Shown piece after piece: positions 34,565-43,171 of a DNA stretch of 64,000 bases. The notes under the pieces were generated by a model. The model searched no databases. It had not been told where the DNA came from and saw only the letters and a program-made list of their open reading frames with translations. The translations under genes and the position numbers were made by a program. Origin of the DNA: Nocardia goodfellowii (GTDB lineage: Bacteria > Actinomycetota > Actinomycetes > Mycobacteriales > Mycobacteriaceae); contig NZ_JAGGMR010000001.1 of the NCBI RefSeq assembly GCF_017875645.1, forward strand, positions 1,240,001 to 1,304,000. Reading direction: 5' to 3'. Numbering within the stretch: position 1 is the stretch's first letter; each line of letters starts with the position of its first letter.

Positions 34565-34578
34565 GAACAGACCTGTTC
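34565..34578. promoter_or_regulatory. Palindrome upstream of an SDR gene, candidate operator
   Basis: GAACAG-AC-CTGTTC, a perfect 14-bp palindrome, 22 bases before the ATG at 34600. The TetR encoded downstream of the SDR is the obvious candidate to bind it. Confidence 0.4.
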
Positions 34579-34599
34579 ATCGGTGGTATCGTCGGCCGC

Positions 34600-35544
34600 A
34601 TGAAGTCCGCTCGCTCGTCGCCCGACCAGCACTCCGCAGGGGATCGCAAGGCGATGCGGTGGCTTCGGGGGCCGGGGGTTCGGGGGCGGAAGGTGTTGAT
34701 CACGGGGGCGGCGCGGGGGATCGGGGCCGCGCTGGCCAGGCAGTTGCATGCGCGCGGGGCGGCGGTGGCGTTGCTCGGGATCGAGCCGGATCTGCTGGCC
34801 GAAGTGGCCCGGGATTGCGGGGAAGCGCCGTGGCGGTACTGCGATATCGGGGATCCCGCGCAGGTGGAGCGGGTGGTGGACATGCTGGTGGCCGAGCTCG
34901 GCGGGCTGGACGTGGTGATCGCGAATGCCGGTGTGGCCAAACAACTTCCGTTGCTCGGCGGTGATCCGCGGGTGATGGAGGAGACGCTGGCGGTGAATAC
35001 GCTCGGCGTCTATTACACGTTGCGCGCGGCCGGACCGCATGTGTTGCACGGTAATGGATACGTCCTGATCGTTTCCTCGCTGGCGGCGGCGGTCAACCTG
35101 CCGCTCGCCGGGGCCTACAGCGCGTCCAAGGCGGGCGTGGAAGCGCTCGGCAACACCTTGCGACACGAGATCCGGCACACCGGGGCCAAGGTCGGTATCG
35201 CGTACTTCGCCGAACTCGACACCGACATGACCACCCGCGGCTTCGGCACGGCTGCCGCGCGCGCCATCCTCGGCCGCTCCACGGTATCGGGGACAGCGCC
35301 GCTCGGTCCCGCGATCGACGGCATCGAACGAGCTATCGCCCGCCGTAAGCGCCAGGTCGTCTCGCCGTGGTGGGTGGCGGTGGCGCTGCCGATGCGCTCG
35401 ATCGCCCAGCGCCTCATCGACTTCGCGTTGCGCGGCGGTGTCGCCACAGCGCTGGAGATCGCGCGCACCGAGGACCCGCCCTTCACCACGGACCAACCTC
35501 GGCGGCCACGCCGCGTGCAGTCCGAAGCGGGCGGCGCGGCGTAA
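34600..35544 (+). CDS. Short-chain dehydrogenase/reductase
   Basis: 314 residues from ATG 34600 (MKSARSSPDQHSAGDRK). SDR motifs: KVLITGAARGIGAALARQL, IANAGVAKQ, VSSLAAAVNLPLAG with catalytic Ser, and YSASKAGVEAL with Tyr and Lys. After the second strand the residues GIEP suggest no clear NADP preference. The C-terminal extension (PWWVAVALPMRSIAQRLIDFAL) is typical of actinobacterial SDRs of unknown lipid substrates. A TetR gene follows 92 bp downstream on the same strand and is likely its regulator. Confidence 0.9.
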   Translation: MKSARSSPDQHSAGDRKAMRWLRGPGVRGRKVLITGAARGIGAALARQLHARGAAVALLGIEPDLLAEVARDCGEAPWRYCDIGDPAQVERVVDMLVAELGGLDVVIANAGVAKQLPLLGGDPRVMEETLAVNTLGVYYTLRAAGPHVLHGNGYVLIVSSLAAAVNLPLAGAYSASKAGVEALGNTLRHEIRHTGAKVGIAYFAELDTDMTTRGFGTAAARAILGRSTVSGTAPLGPAIDGIERAIARRKRQVVSPWWVAVALPMRSIAQRLIDFALRGGVATALEIARTEDPPFTTDQPRRPRRVQSEAGGAA

Positions 35545-35636
35545 CTCGCCACGCGCACCCCACCACCGGCAACCGGTTCCACCCAGCAGAATGGAGCGGC
35601 AGCCTGAGCCTCCCTCCCCGATCCCGGAGCCGCCGA

Positions 35637-36302
35637 ATGACCCAACCCGCCGCCCGCCAGCTACCCCGCGGCCGCCACGGCCTGCCGCGGGAGCAGGTGA
35701 TCGCCTCGCAGCGCGAACGCATCCTGCAGGCGATGGCCGAGGCCATGGCGGAAAACGGGTACGTCGGCACCTCCGTCGCGGTGATCCTGAAACGCGCCGG
35801 TGTCTCCCGGGAAACCTTCTACGAGCAGTTCCGTTCCAAAGAGGACTGTTTCGAGGCGGCCTACGAACGCGCCGTCGGCAGCCTGCTGACCCGCATCGCC
35901 CAAGCGTCCGCCACCCCGCAATCCGAGGCGAACGGCACCACGCCGCCGGACCCGGACCGCACGAGTCGCATCCTCAGCGCCTATCTGGACGGCCTGGCCG
36001 CCGAGCCCGCCTACGCCCGCCTGTTCCTCGTCGAGGTGTACGCGGCCGGTTCCAAAGCGGTCGCCCGCCGTGCGCAACTGCAGGAATCCTTCGTCGAACT
36101 GATGGCGGAAATCCTCGGCGCGCGCACCGAACCCCAGCGCTTCGCCTGCCAAACCCTCGCCGCCGGAGTCAGCGCCATGGTCACCACCCGCTTGGCCGCC
36201 GACGACCTCGACGGCCTGCGCGCCCTCCGCGAACCCCTGCTGGATCTGGTCCGCCGCAGCGGCGATCTCTACGGGACGGCGATGCGCAGCGGGACTAGTT
36301 GA
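35637..36302 (+). CDS. TetR-family transcriptional regulator
   Basis: 221 residues with the start at ATG 35637 (MTQPAARQLPRGRHGLPREQV); the frame is open upstream but overlaps the SDR gene. The helix-turn-helix lies in ILQAMAEAMAENGYVGTS, then VAVILKRAGVSRETFYEQFRSKEDCF. The C-terminal domain is of the common TetR_C type. Placement after the SDR gene suggests control of it. Its stop overlaps the TMEM165 stop region in a convergent arrangement (8 bp). Confidence 0.93.
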   Translation: MTQPAARQLPRGRHGLPREQVIASQRERILQAMAEAMAENGYVGTSVAVILKRAGVSRETFYEQFRSKEDCFEAAYERAVGSLLTRIAQASATPQSEANGTTPPDPDRTSRILSAYLDGLAAEPAYARLFLVEVYAAGSKAVARRAQLQESFVELMAEILGARTEPQRFACQTLAAGVSAMVTTRLAADDLDGLRALREPLLDLVRRSGDLYGTAMRSGTS

Positions 36303-36990
36303 CGTTCTCTACCAACTCCGGTTGCGGGCGACGGCGGGTGCGCCGGGCCAGTAGGAACGCGCCCGCGGCGGCCGGGACGAGGACGGCGAGCGCCGCGCCG
36401 GCGAGCAGGCCGAGGCCCGGCAGGACGGTGGCGAGCAGGGTGGCGGAGCCGAAGTAGAGGAACAGCAGGCCGGCGGCGATACCGATGGCGCGTTCCGGGA
36501 GATGCTTTCCGACGACGATGCCCACCACGATGGCGAGGGCGTCGGCGGCGACCATGCCGAGGGTGGAGCCGAGCCACACGGCGAACCAGTTGTTGTCGGT
36601 GGCGAGGGCGGCGGTGGCGAACATGGTGCGGTCGCCGAGTTCGGCGAGCAGGAACGCCGACAGGACGACGAAGTAGGGGGCTTTGCTGGAGCGGGGCGGC
36701 TTGGGCTCGTCGCCGTCGTCCTCGGTGAGGTTCTCCCGCAGGGTCCAGAGGCCGACGCCGAGGAACATCAGCGCCGCGACCAAGGCGATGGCGGTGGTGG
36801 GGAGAGCGGCGCCGAGGAAGTGGCCGACGGCCACGGAGATGATGTGCACCAGGGCGGTGGCGGTGGCGATGCCGGCGAGGACAACCCACCAGCGGTAGCG
36901 CAGGGCGAACGTCAGCGCCATGAGCTGGGATTTGTCGCCCAGCTCGGCCAGGAAGACGATGCCGATGCTCAGCAATATCGTGGCGATCAT
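36295..36990 (-). CDS. TMEM165/GDT1 family transporter, probable Mn2+ exporter
   Basis: 231 residues from ATG 36990. Six hydrophobic segments in two halves, each with the family motif ExGD(K/R)(S/T): AELGDKSQLMALTFALR near the start and AELGDRTMFATAALA in the middle. Bacterial members export manganese or calcium. A yybP-ykoY-type riboswitch lies directly upstream (37069-37183), which is strong evidence for manganese control and function. It is the only gene after the riboswitch before a convergent TetR gene. Confidence 0.93.
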   Translation of the reverse strand: MIATILLSIGIVFLAELGDKSQLMALTFALRYRWWVVLAGIATATALVHIISVAVGHFLGAALPTTAIALVAALMFLGVGLWTLRENLTEDDGDEPKPPRSSKAPYFVVLSAFLLAELGDRTMFATAALATDNNWFAVWLGSTLGMVAADALAIVVGIVVGKHLPERAIGIAAGLLFLYFGSATLLATVLPGLGLLAGAALAVLVPAAAGAFLLARRTRRRPQPELVENVN

Positions 36991-37001
36991 GTTGGTGGTG
37001 A

Positions 37002-37033
37002 CTCCCGGGTCTCCGGCCTGCCGGCCTGGAGAC
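37002..37033 (-). promoter_or_regulatory. Hairpin between riboswitch and start codon, possible expression platform
   Basis: GTCTCCGGCC (37009-37018) pairs with GGCC-T-GGAGAC (37023-37033). On the minus strand it ends next to the GGGAG ribosome site. It could hide that site or end transcription when the riboswitch changes state. Confidence 0.4.
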
Positions 37034-37068
37034 GGGGACGCCTCCGGCCGACAACGAATGGTTGTTCA

Positions 37069-37183
37069 GGCCGAAGGTCTCGCCCACCGGATCGATACCG
37101 GTTCACGCAACCGGATCCGGCTCGAGCTGAGCGGTGGATCAGTATGTCGACTGCATGATTGGGGGCTACTCCCCTTCGCTGTA
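37069..37183 (-). ncRNA. yybP-ykoY manganese riboswitch
   Basis: On the minus strand, the 5' segment GCGAAGGGGAGTAGCCCCC (with the GGGGAGTAG signature) and the 3' segment GGGCGAGACCTTCGGCC flank a variable stem; GAAGG near the 5' end pairs with CCTTC at the 3' end. This is the two-loop layout of yybP-ykoY RNAs, which turn genes on when Mn2+ is high. The downstream gene is a TMEM165/GDT1 protein, a typical target. Ends are approximate. Confidence 0.85.
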
Positions 37184-37187
37184 GCCG

Positions 37188-37216
37188 ACTTTACCCGGAT
37201 GCCGCTCGGTTGCCAA
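37188..37216 (-). promoter_or_regulatory. Sigma70-type promoter for the riboswitch RNA
   Basis: On the minus strand TTGGCA (37216-37211) and TAAAGT (37193-37188) are separated by exactly 17 bases. The riboswitch begins about 7 bases after the -10, where transcription should start. Confidence 0.7.
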
Positions 37217-37306
37217 GCGGCTGTTGTCGAAATCGCAATGCGCACAATAAGTTTGGGGCCCGACGTACAAAGTTTCGGGCACCCTTACCGCGTCCGCAGG
37301 GCAGGC

Positions 37307-37834
37307 TCACGCGGCCAGCAGCATAGCCAGAACCGCGGTGTCGGGATCGCTGATCGGGTCCAGTCCGACCCGGCTGACCAGGGAGGTGATGGTCCCGTCG
37401 GACTCGGCCTCGACCCATGCCGCGCGGTGCTCCAGACCCAGATGCGGCACGCCGGGCAACAACACGCAGCCCGAGGCTGCCCCCGCGCATTCGGGCAGTG
37501 TGGGCCGGGTTTCCGACGGCGGATGGAGCATCAACAAGGCCGGTGGCACATGTTCGGCAAACCTTCCGGGCTCGACCGCCTGGTCGCCCAGCACCGGCCC
37601 CTCGGCCAGCACCAAGCCCACCATGTCGGGCGCGGGGTCATCGGGCAGCTCCTCCCGGACCCCGAAGACAGTCGACGTACTCAACAGTCCGGGTAGCGTC
37701 GCGACTCGCACGGCGAGCACCAGCACCTGAGCCCATTCCTTGGTGGTATCGGGCCAACGCCCGGAAATAACGAAACCCCGCAACGAGCCCCGCGCGTGAA
37801 ACGGCGTGATGCCGATCGGTCCACTGGTCCGCAT
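37307..37834 (-). CDS. Hypothetical protein
   Basis: 175 residues from ATG 37834 (MRTSGPIGITPFHARGSLRG), chosen for GGAGG 4 bases upstream; the frame continues 23 codons further. It is soluble and hydrophobic-patched, with no signal peptide or membrane helix. I see PDDPAPDMVGLVLAEGPVLG and AECAGAASGCVLLPGV-like segments but no known motif. I do not recognise a family. It stands alone between the riboswitch unit and htpG. Confidence 0.7.
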   Translation of the reverse strand: MRTSGPIGITPFHARGSLRGFVISGRWPDTTKEWAQVLVLAVRVATLPGLLSTSTVFGVREELPDDPAPDMVGLVLAEGPVLGDQAVEPGRFAEHVPPALLMLHPPSETRPTLPECAGAASGCVLLPGVPHLGLEHRAAWVEAESDGTITSLVSRVGLDPISDPDTAVLAMLLAA

Positions 37835-37994
37835 GATGCCTCCATTCTTCCGGCACCGGCCAAACTGTTGGAGTCGAAGAATGAACCAGACATCACCTGG
37901 CACACAAGTACCAATGAGTGCCAGCCATGTGATTTCCCGTGCACTCAGCCAACTCTGTTATCAGGGAATACCCCGGTCAAAACCCTGATGACGG

Positions 37995-38026
37995 CGAATG
38001 GCCGCCCCCGAGGGAGCGGCCATTCG
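37995..38026 (-). terminator. Hairpin terminator after htpG
   Basis: Perfect 11-bp stem CGAATGGCCGC / GCGGCCATTCG just past the htpG stop on the minus strand. A second inverted repeat, ATCAGGG / CCCTGAT at 37960-37989, follows. Confidence 0.7.
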
Positions 38027-38039
38027 TAACCAGAACTTC

Positions 38040-39998
38040 TCAGAGCGTGCGCGTCAGCCGGTCGGTGAGGATATGCGCGAACCGCGCCGGATCCTTCAAC
38101 TCGCCGCCCTCGGCCAGAACCGCGGTGCCGTAAAGCAATTCGGCAGTCTCGGTGAGCTCGGGCACCTTGCCCTCGTCGGCGTCGTCCTTGCGGGCGAAAT
38201 ACGCCTCCTTCAGCCCGTTGACCAGCGGGTGTGTCGGATTCAGCTCCAAGATTCGCTTCGACTCCGGCACGATCTGACCCGACGCCCGGTACATCCGCTC
38301 CAGCATCGGCGTGAAGTCGAAGACGTCACCGACCAGACAGGCCGGCGAGGTGGTGAGCCGGTTGGTGAGGCGCACCTCCTTGACGCTCTCGTCCAGCGTC
38401 TTGCCGAGCCAGGTCAGCACGTCGGCGTAATCCTTGTCCTGCTGTTCGCGCAGCGCCTCGGAGGCCTTCTTCTCCTCCTCGGTCTCCAGATCGACCTCGC
38501 CCTTGGCGATGGACTGGAACTGCTTGCCCTCGAACTCGGTCACCGAGCTGACCCACATCTCGTCCACCGGATCGGTGAGGATCAGCACCTCGCGGCCCTT
38601 GGCCTTGAAAGCCTCGATGTGCGGGGAGGATTCGATCTGCTGCCGGCTCTCGCCGGTCATGTAGTAGATCTGCTCCTGACCCTCGGGCATCCGCTCCAGA
38701 TACTGCGCCAGGGTGGTGAGCTCGGACTCGGAGTGCGTCGAAGCGAACGAGCTGACCTGCAGGATGGTCTCGCGGTTGTCGAAATCCGAGAGCAGGCCCT
38801 CCTTGAGGACGCGGCCGAATTCCTTCCAGAAGGTCTGGTAGTTGGTCTGGTCCTCGGCGTTGCGCAGATCCTTGACCGTCGAAAGCACCTTCTTGACCAG
38901 GCGCTTGCGGATCATCTGGATCTGCCGGTCCTGCTGCAGGATCTCGCGGGACACGTTGAGCGACAGATCCTGCGCGTCCACCACGCCCTTGATGAAGCGC
39001 AGGTACTCCGGCATCAGCTCTTCGCAGTTGTCCATGATGAACACCCGCTTGACGTAGAGCTGCACGCCGCGCTTGTGCCCGCGGGTGAACAGGTCGAACG
39101 GCGCGTGCGACGGAATGAACAGCAGCGCCTGATATTCGAAGGTGCCCTCGGCCTTGAGCGGGATGATCTCCAGCGGATCGTCCCAGCCGTGGCTGACGTG
39201 CCGGTAGAACTCCTTGTACTCCTCGTCGCTGACCTCGCTCTTGGGGCGAGTCCACAGCGCCTTCATGGAGTTGAGGGTCTGCTCCTCGGTGACCGTCTTC
39301 TCGGTCTTCTCCTCCCCCTCACCCTCGGTGACCGTGCGCTCCACCGTCATCCGGATCGGCCAGGCGATGAAGTCGGAGTACTTCTTGACGATCTCGCGGA
39401 GCTTCCACTCCAGGGTGTAGTCGAAGAGGTGATCGTCCTCGTCGGCCGGCTTCAGGTGCAGGGTGACCGCGGTGCCCTGCGGAGCGTCCTCGACGGTCTC
39501 GATGGTGTAGGTGGAGCTGCCCGCGGCCGATTCCCAACGGGTGCCCTCGGTTTCGCCCGCCTTGCGGGTGGTCAGGACGACCTTGTCGGCGACCATGAAG
39601 GTGGAGTAGAAGCCGATGCCGAACTGGCCGATGAGTTCTTCGGCGGCCGCCTCGGACTTGGTTTCGTTGAGTTGCTTACGCAGTTCCGCGGTGCCGGACT
39701 TGGCAAGGGTGCCGATCAGGTCGACGACCTCGGCACGGGACATGCCGATGCCGTTGTCCCGGACCGTCAGGACCCGCGCCTGCTTGTCGACCTCCAGCTC
39801 GATGTGCAGGTCGGAGGTATCGACATGCAGATCCTTGTCCTTGTAGGACTCCAGCCGCAGCTTGTCCAGGGCGTCGGAAGCGTTCGAGATCAGCTCCCGC
39901 AGGAACGTGTCTTTGTTGGAGTAGACCGAGTGGATCATCAGCTCGAGGAGCTGATGCGTCTCGGCCTGGAACTCGAGTTTTTCGACGTGCTCTGTCAC
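38040..39998 (-). CDS. htpG: Molecular chaperone HtpG (Hsp90)
   Basis: 652 residues from GTG 39998, the usual bacterial length. The N-terminal GHKL ATPase has ELISNASDALDKLR (Glu/Asn catalytic), DNGIGMSRAEV, and GQFGIGFYSTFMVAD (the lid glycine loop). The middle domain shows RVFIMDNCEELMPEYLRFIKG and SLNVSREILQ. The C-terminal domain ends at about residue 645 without MEEVD, as in bacteria. It folds client proteins using ATP in the cytosol. It follows the TM0106 nuclease gene by 24 bp on the same strand, so the two may be co-transcribed. Confidence 0.98.
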   Translation of the reverse strand: MTEHVEKLEFQAETHQLLELMIHSVYSNKDTFLRELISNASDALDKLRLESYKDKDLHVDTSDLHIELEVDKQARVLTVRDNGIGMSRAEVVDLIGTLAKSGTAELRKQLNETKSEAAAEELIGQFGIGFYSTFMVADKVVLTTRKAGETEGTRWESAAGSSTYTIETVEDAPQGTAVTLHLKPADEDDHLFDYTLEWKLREIVKKYSDFIAWPIRMTVERTVTEGEGEEKTEKTVTEEQTLNSMKALWTRPKSEVSDEEYKEFYRHVSHGWDDPLEIIPLKAEGTFEYQALLFIPSHAPFDLFTRGHKRGVQLYVKRVFIMDNCEELMPEYLRFIKGVVDAQDLSLNVSREILQQDRQIQMIRKRLVKKVLSTVKDLRNAEDQTNYQTFWKEFGRVLKEGLLSDFDNRETILQVSSFASTHSESELTTLAQYLERMPEGQEQIYYMTGESRQQIESSPHIEAFKAKGREVLILTDPVDEMWVSSVTEFEGKQFQSIAKGEVDLETEEEKKASEALREQQDKDYADVLTWLGKTLDESVKEVRLTNRLTTSPACLVGDVFDFTPMLERMYRASGQIVPESKRILELNPTHPLVNGLKEAYFARKDDADEGKVPELTETAELLYGTAVLAEGGELKDPARFAHILTDRLTRTL

Positions 39999-40022
39999 GC
40001 CCGAAATATTAGCGTCCCCGAC

Positions 40023-41774
40023 TCAAGGTCCGACACGGACCGTGAAATCTTCCAGGCCGGGAACTTCCAGGTCCGCGCTGTGCGCCGTCGGCTCTTTCGG
40101 GCACATCCATTCGCGCAGCACCATGGTGGCGCGCACGTCGTCCTCGTTGTACTCGAGCAGCCGGGTGCGCTGGGACATGTCCGGCGCACCGTCGTATCCG
40201 ACCGCCAGGCGATACCAGCTCATCGACGCCTCGCCGCCGGCCTCCGGATCACGCCAGGCGAACCCCGCGACCGGCGCGATCTTCTTCAAACCCTTACCGG
40301 CCGGGCAGATGAACTGATCGGAGACGGCCTGGAACATGTCCACCCATTCCGGGCCGTCGACGAACGCGCGGATCTGATCGACCGTCGGCACACCCGGCTG
40401 ACCGGCGAACCGGCGCGCCGACTCGTAGAGCCACTTGTCCTCGGCGGTGCGCGAATAGCAGTAGGCGGCAAAGGTTTTCCCGGCCATGGCGGCCTCGGCA
40501 CGCACCTGCATCAGCCAGGTCCAGAACTCGGCGAAGGAGCGGCCCTCGTCTTCGGTGGGCAGCGGATCCCAAGTGACGAACGGGCGGTACACCCCGTCCA
40601 GCAGCGTGCCCCACAGATAGGCGCCGTATTCCTGGTAGCTCTCCAAGTCGACATCCACCTCGACGTCGGCGCGCTTCACCCACACCCGGTCCACCCGGCG
40701 CACCAGCGGCGCGTTCGCGATCCAGGCGCGGGCGGTGACGACCGCCTCGTCGAACGGGCCGTGCTGCCAGTCGTCGGGATCCTCGCCGGTCCAGCCCGCG
40801 AGGTCGTCGATGGTCTGCACACCGTGCGCGCGCAGCACTTCCGCGCGCGAACCCGGCGCGACCAAGCTGACATCACGGTGCTCGGCCAGCCAGTCGGCGC
40901 AGCTGCTCAACCCCGGCGCGGCGCGGTTCCACCACGGGCACTGCCGGCACTCCGGAACCTTCGACGGAATCGTCGGCAGTTCGCCGCGCACCACGGCGAT
41001 GCGATCGGCGTAGCGGTGGTCGTAATCGTCGAGCAGCGGGCCGATCTCGTGCACCAGGATCCGATCCAGGTGATAACCGATGACACCGCCGACCAGCGCC
41101 GGACTGGCCAGGCCGTGGCGCTGCAGCATCCGGTAGAGATGCGCGAGCCGCTGCTGATCGCGGGGCTGCTGGCGGAGCTTGCGGGTGGGATCGGGTTTCG
41201 GATCCCACCTGTACGGATCGGAGGTGATGGGGTGGAAGTCGGCGGGTTCGGGACGCCGCGGGTCGGTGACCTTGTGGTTGACCACGATGATCGGGATATA
41301 GCCGCCGCGGTCCAGATCGCGCAGCAGGATTTCCGCGCCGCCGCGTCTGCCGGTATCGGCTTCCTGCGGTAGCAGAGCGCCCCAAATGTGATGTGTCGCG
41401 GCCTCGCAGGCCGCCATCGTGGCTTCGGCGCGGGCGCGGGCGGGAAGCGTGGGATCGATGACGACCCAGCTGCCGGGATCCGCGGCGATCAAGGCGTCGC
41501 GCACCCGGTGCCGATGCGCGGCGGCGGCCTCACGGCGCTGGCGCACGCCCGGATCCTCCACCACCCCGGTCAGCTCGCGGGGAAAAGCGGCATCCAGATG
41601 CAACCGATGGCGGCAGCCGATCAACGCGCGCGCATCGATGTAGGCGACCGGAACACCGTGGTCGGAGGCAGCGATGCCCGCCGGCCGAGCCGCGGCCGAA
41701 GCGTCGTTGTTGCGACCGTCGCGGTCATCGATGCCCGAATACACATACGCAAGTATGGTCCCTACCCCTGACAT
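40023..41774 (-). CDS. TM0106-family RecB-like nuclease with RNase H-like domain
   Basis: 583 residues from ATG 41774; an internal start at GTG near VPVAYIDARALIGCRH is possible. The N-terminal half is RecB/Cas4-like: IGCRHRLHLD (first Cys), GAEILLRDLDRGGYIPIIVVNHK (the D-x-n-ExK-like region), and CRQCPWWNRAAPGLSSCADW giving further Cys ligands, as in the iron-sulfur nucleases AddB and Cas4. The C-terminal half has VDVDLESYQEYGAYLWGT, an RNase H-like DxE motif, and LLEYNEDDVRATMVLREWM. The family is a putative nuclease of unknown role. No CRISPR array or cas gene is seen nearby. Confidence 0.82.
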   Translation of the reverse strand: MSGVGTILAYVYSGIDDRDGRNNDASAAARPAGIAASDHGVPVAYIDARALIGCRHRLHLDAAFPRELTGVVEDPGVRQRREAAAAHRHRVRDALIAADPGSWVVIDPTLPARARAEATMAACEAATHHIWGALLPQEADTGRRGGAEILLRDLDRGGYIPIIVVNHKVTDPRRPEPADFHPITSDPYRWDPKPDPTRKLRQQPRDQQRLAHLYRMLQRHGLASPALVGGVIGYHLDRILVHEIGPLLDDYDHRYADRIAVVRGELPTIPSKVPECRQCPWWNRAAPGLSSCADWLAEHRDVSLVAPGSRAEVLRAHGVQTIDDLAGWTGEDPDDWQHGPFDEAVVTARAWIANAPLVRRVDRVWVKRADVEVDVDLESYQEYGAYLWGTLLDGVYRPFVTWDPLPTEDEGRSFAEFWTWLMQVRAEAAMAGKTFAAYCYSRTAEDKWLYESARRFAGQPGVPTVDQIRAFVDGPEWVDMFQAVSDQFICPAGKGLKKIAPVAGFAWRDPEAGGEASMSWYRLAVGYDGAPDMSQRTRLLEYNEDDVRATMVLREWMCPKEPTAHSADLEVPGLEDFTVRVGP

Positions 41775-41955
41775 GTCCCGCAGCTGTACCCACTGGCGGT
41801 GTTCCCCGGACCGCCGCGGACGACATGCTCGGGTTCACCCGATGGCAGCGGAGCCCAGGGAACCGATAGGGTACTGACAGACCGTGTGACATGGGCGGAC
41901 GGGCGTTTGTGCACGTCGATCCGCCATGGCGAACCAGCATGACGGAGGGCCTTCG

Positions 41956-42576
41956 ATGGGGTTGTTCACGAAGCGCAAGCGGCGGCCGAGCCGCCGGGCC
42001 GAGGCGAAAGCCCTCAAGCACAAGGCCGCGTTGGAGGCCAAGTACGGGGCGAAGATCACCCGCAAGGCCAAGCGCGCGGAAACTCGCACCCAGCGCGAGG
42101 TCGCGAAGGCGCAGATCGCCGCGTTCCAGGCCGAGGAGAAGGCCGCCCAGAAGCTGGCGGCCAAGGCCGAGCGCGACCCGTTCAGCGCGGCCCAGGTCCG
42201 CAAGTATCTCGGCGTCGCCCGCATCCTGGTGCCGGTGCTCGCGCCGCTGGCCTACCGCGCCGCCACCATGGTCCGCGCCCAGCTCGACGCCCGCCGCGCC
42301 CAGCAGCTCGGCATCGGCATCGACCAGCTCGGCGATTTCAGCGGGCACGGCGGGAAGTTGCACGCCCGTATCGCGAATATCGAAGCGAGCCTGACGAAAA
42401 TCACCGATCAGGGTGAGTTCTCCCTGGCCACCCGCGATCGCCTGGACAGCCTCAGCGCCGCCGTGCGCACCGCCGAGCAGATGCCGGCCGCGCGCCGCCG
42501 CGCCGTGCACACCTCGATCGCGCACGAACTGACCACCATCGAAACAGAGGTGCTGGCCCGCCTCGGCGTGAGCTGA
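41956..42576 (+). CDS. DUF6474-like protein
   Basis: 206 residues from ATG 41956 (MGLFTKRKRRPSRRAEAKAL), preferred over ATG 41926 because GGAGGG lies 7 bases upstream. Residues 1-75 are strongly basic and coiled, Lys/Ala/Glu-rich, and the middle (YLGVARILVPVLAPLAYRAATM) is a probable membrane helix. The C-terminal part is helical. I believe this is the actinobacterial DUF6474 family, with no known role. The copper-type operon starts 8 bp downstream, so it may be the first gene of that unit. Confidence 0.75.
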   Translation: MGLFTKRKRRPSRRAEAKALKHKAALEAKYGAKITRKAKRAETRTQREVAKAQIAAFQAEEKAAQKLAAKAERDPFSAAQVRKYLGVARILVPVLAPLAYRAATMVRAQLDARRAQQLGIGIDQLGDFSGHGGKLHARIANIEASLTKITDQGEFSLATRDRLDSLSAAVRTAEQMPAARRRAVHTSIAHELTTIETEVLARLGVS

Positions 42577-42584
42577 CCGGTCCG

Positions 42585-43124
42585 GTGGTCAGCGGTCGCC
42601 GTGGCGATGTGACGCCGCAACGGGTTTCGACCGGTTCGGTTGTCGGTGCGATGAGCGCCGCACTCGCTATCGCCGCGCATGGGGCGGCGGGCGGCGCTTT
42701 CCCCGATTCCGTGGAAGCCACCTTGGTCTTGCTGGTCGCCGCGCTCACCGGTGGCGCCGCGGCGGCGGCGCCGGCCGGCCATCGTCGTGCCGGTGTGCTC
42801 GCCATGCTCGCCGCGGGCCAATATGCCGGTCACAGCGTGCTTTCCGGCCTGCATTCGCATGCTCACGAAACCACCGCGACGCGGCTGCCCGGCTGGTGGA
42901 TGCCCGCCGCGCACGTGGTAGCCACGCTGGTCTGCGCCGCGCTCATCCTGCTGGCGCAGCGGTTGTATCTCGTTGCCTCGGGCGCGATCCGGCGCGTGCT
43001 GACGCGGCCGCACAGCCTCCGGCGCACTAGCTCGAGCGCCGGCTGGCCCGCCCCGGCCCGCGTTTCCTACCGCTTCTCTCCGAATGGCGCGATCGGTCCG
43101 CGCGCGCCGCCGGTCCCGGCCTGA
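42585..43124 (+). CDS. Membrane protein of the YcnI-CopC-CopD cluster, His-rich
   Basis: 179 residues from GTG 42585. Four hydrophobic segments, and between the second and third a His-rich loop (GLHSHAHETTATRLPGWW). The hydrophobic sections read AALAIAAHGAAGG, ATLVLLVAALTGGAAAA, and VVATLVCAALILLAQR. The last 40 residues are a basic tail. No family is recalled with certainty. It lies 8 bp after the DUF6474-like gene and 47 bp before the YcnI gene, all on one strand. A copper-handling role is inferred from the neighbours and the histidines. Confidence 0.7.
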   Translation: MVSGRRGDVTPQRVSTGSVVGAMSAALAIAAHGAAGGAFPDSVEATLVLLVAALTGGAAAAAPAGHRRAGVLAMLAAGQYAGHSVLSGLHSHAHETTATRLPGWWMPAAHVVATLVCAALILLAQRLYLVASGAIRRVLTRPHSLRRTSSSAGWPAPARVSYRFSPNGAIGPRAPPVPA

Positions 43125-43171
43125 TTCACCGCACCGGTTCCGCATTTCATTCGGAGAGAAAGTCTTTCATC

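Noticed and set aside
34565..34578. Possible LexA (SOS) box
   Set aside because: GAAC and GTTC are separated by six bases, whereas the actinobacterial SOS box needs four.
37998..41372. A 1124-codon open frame on the plus strand
   Set aside because: It is antisense to htpG and the TM0106 nuclease, both of which have clear motifs. Long antisense frames are expected in GC-rich genes.
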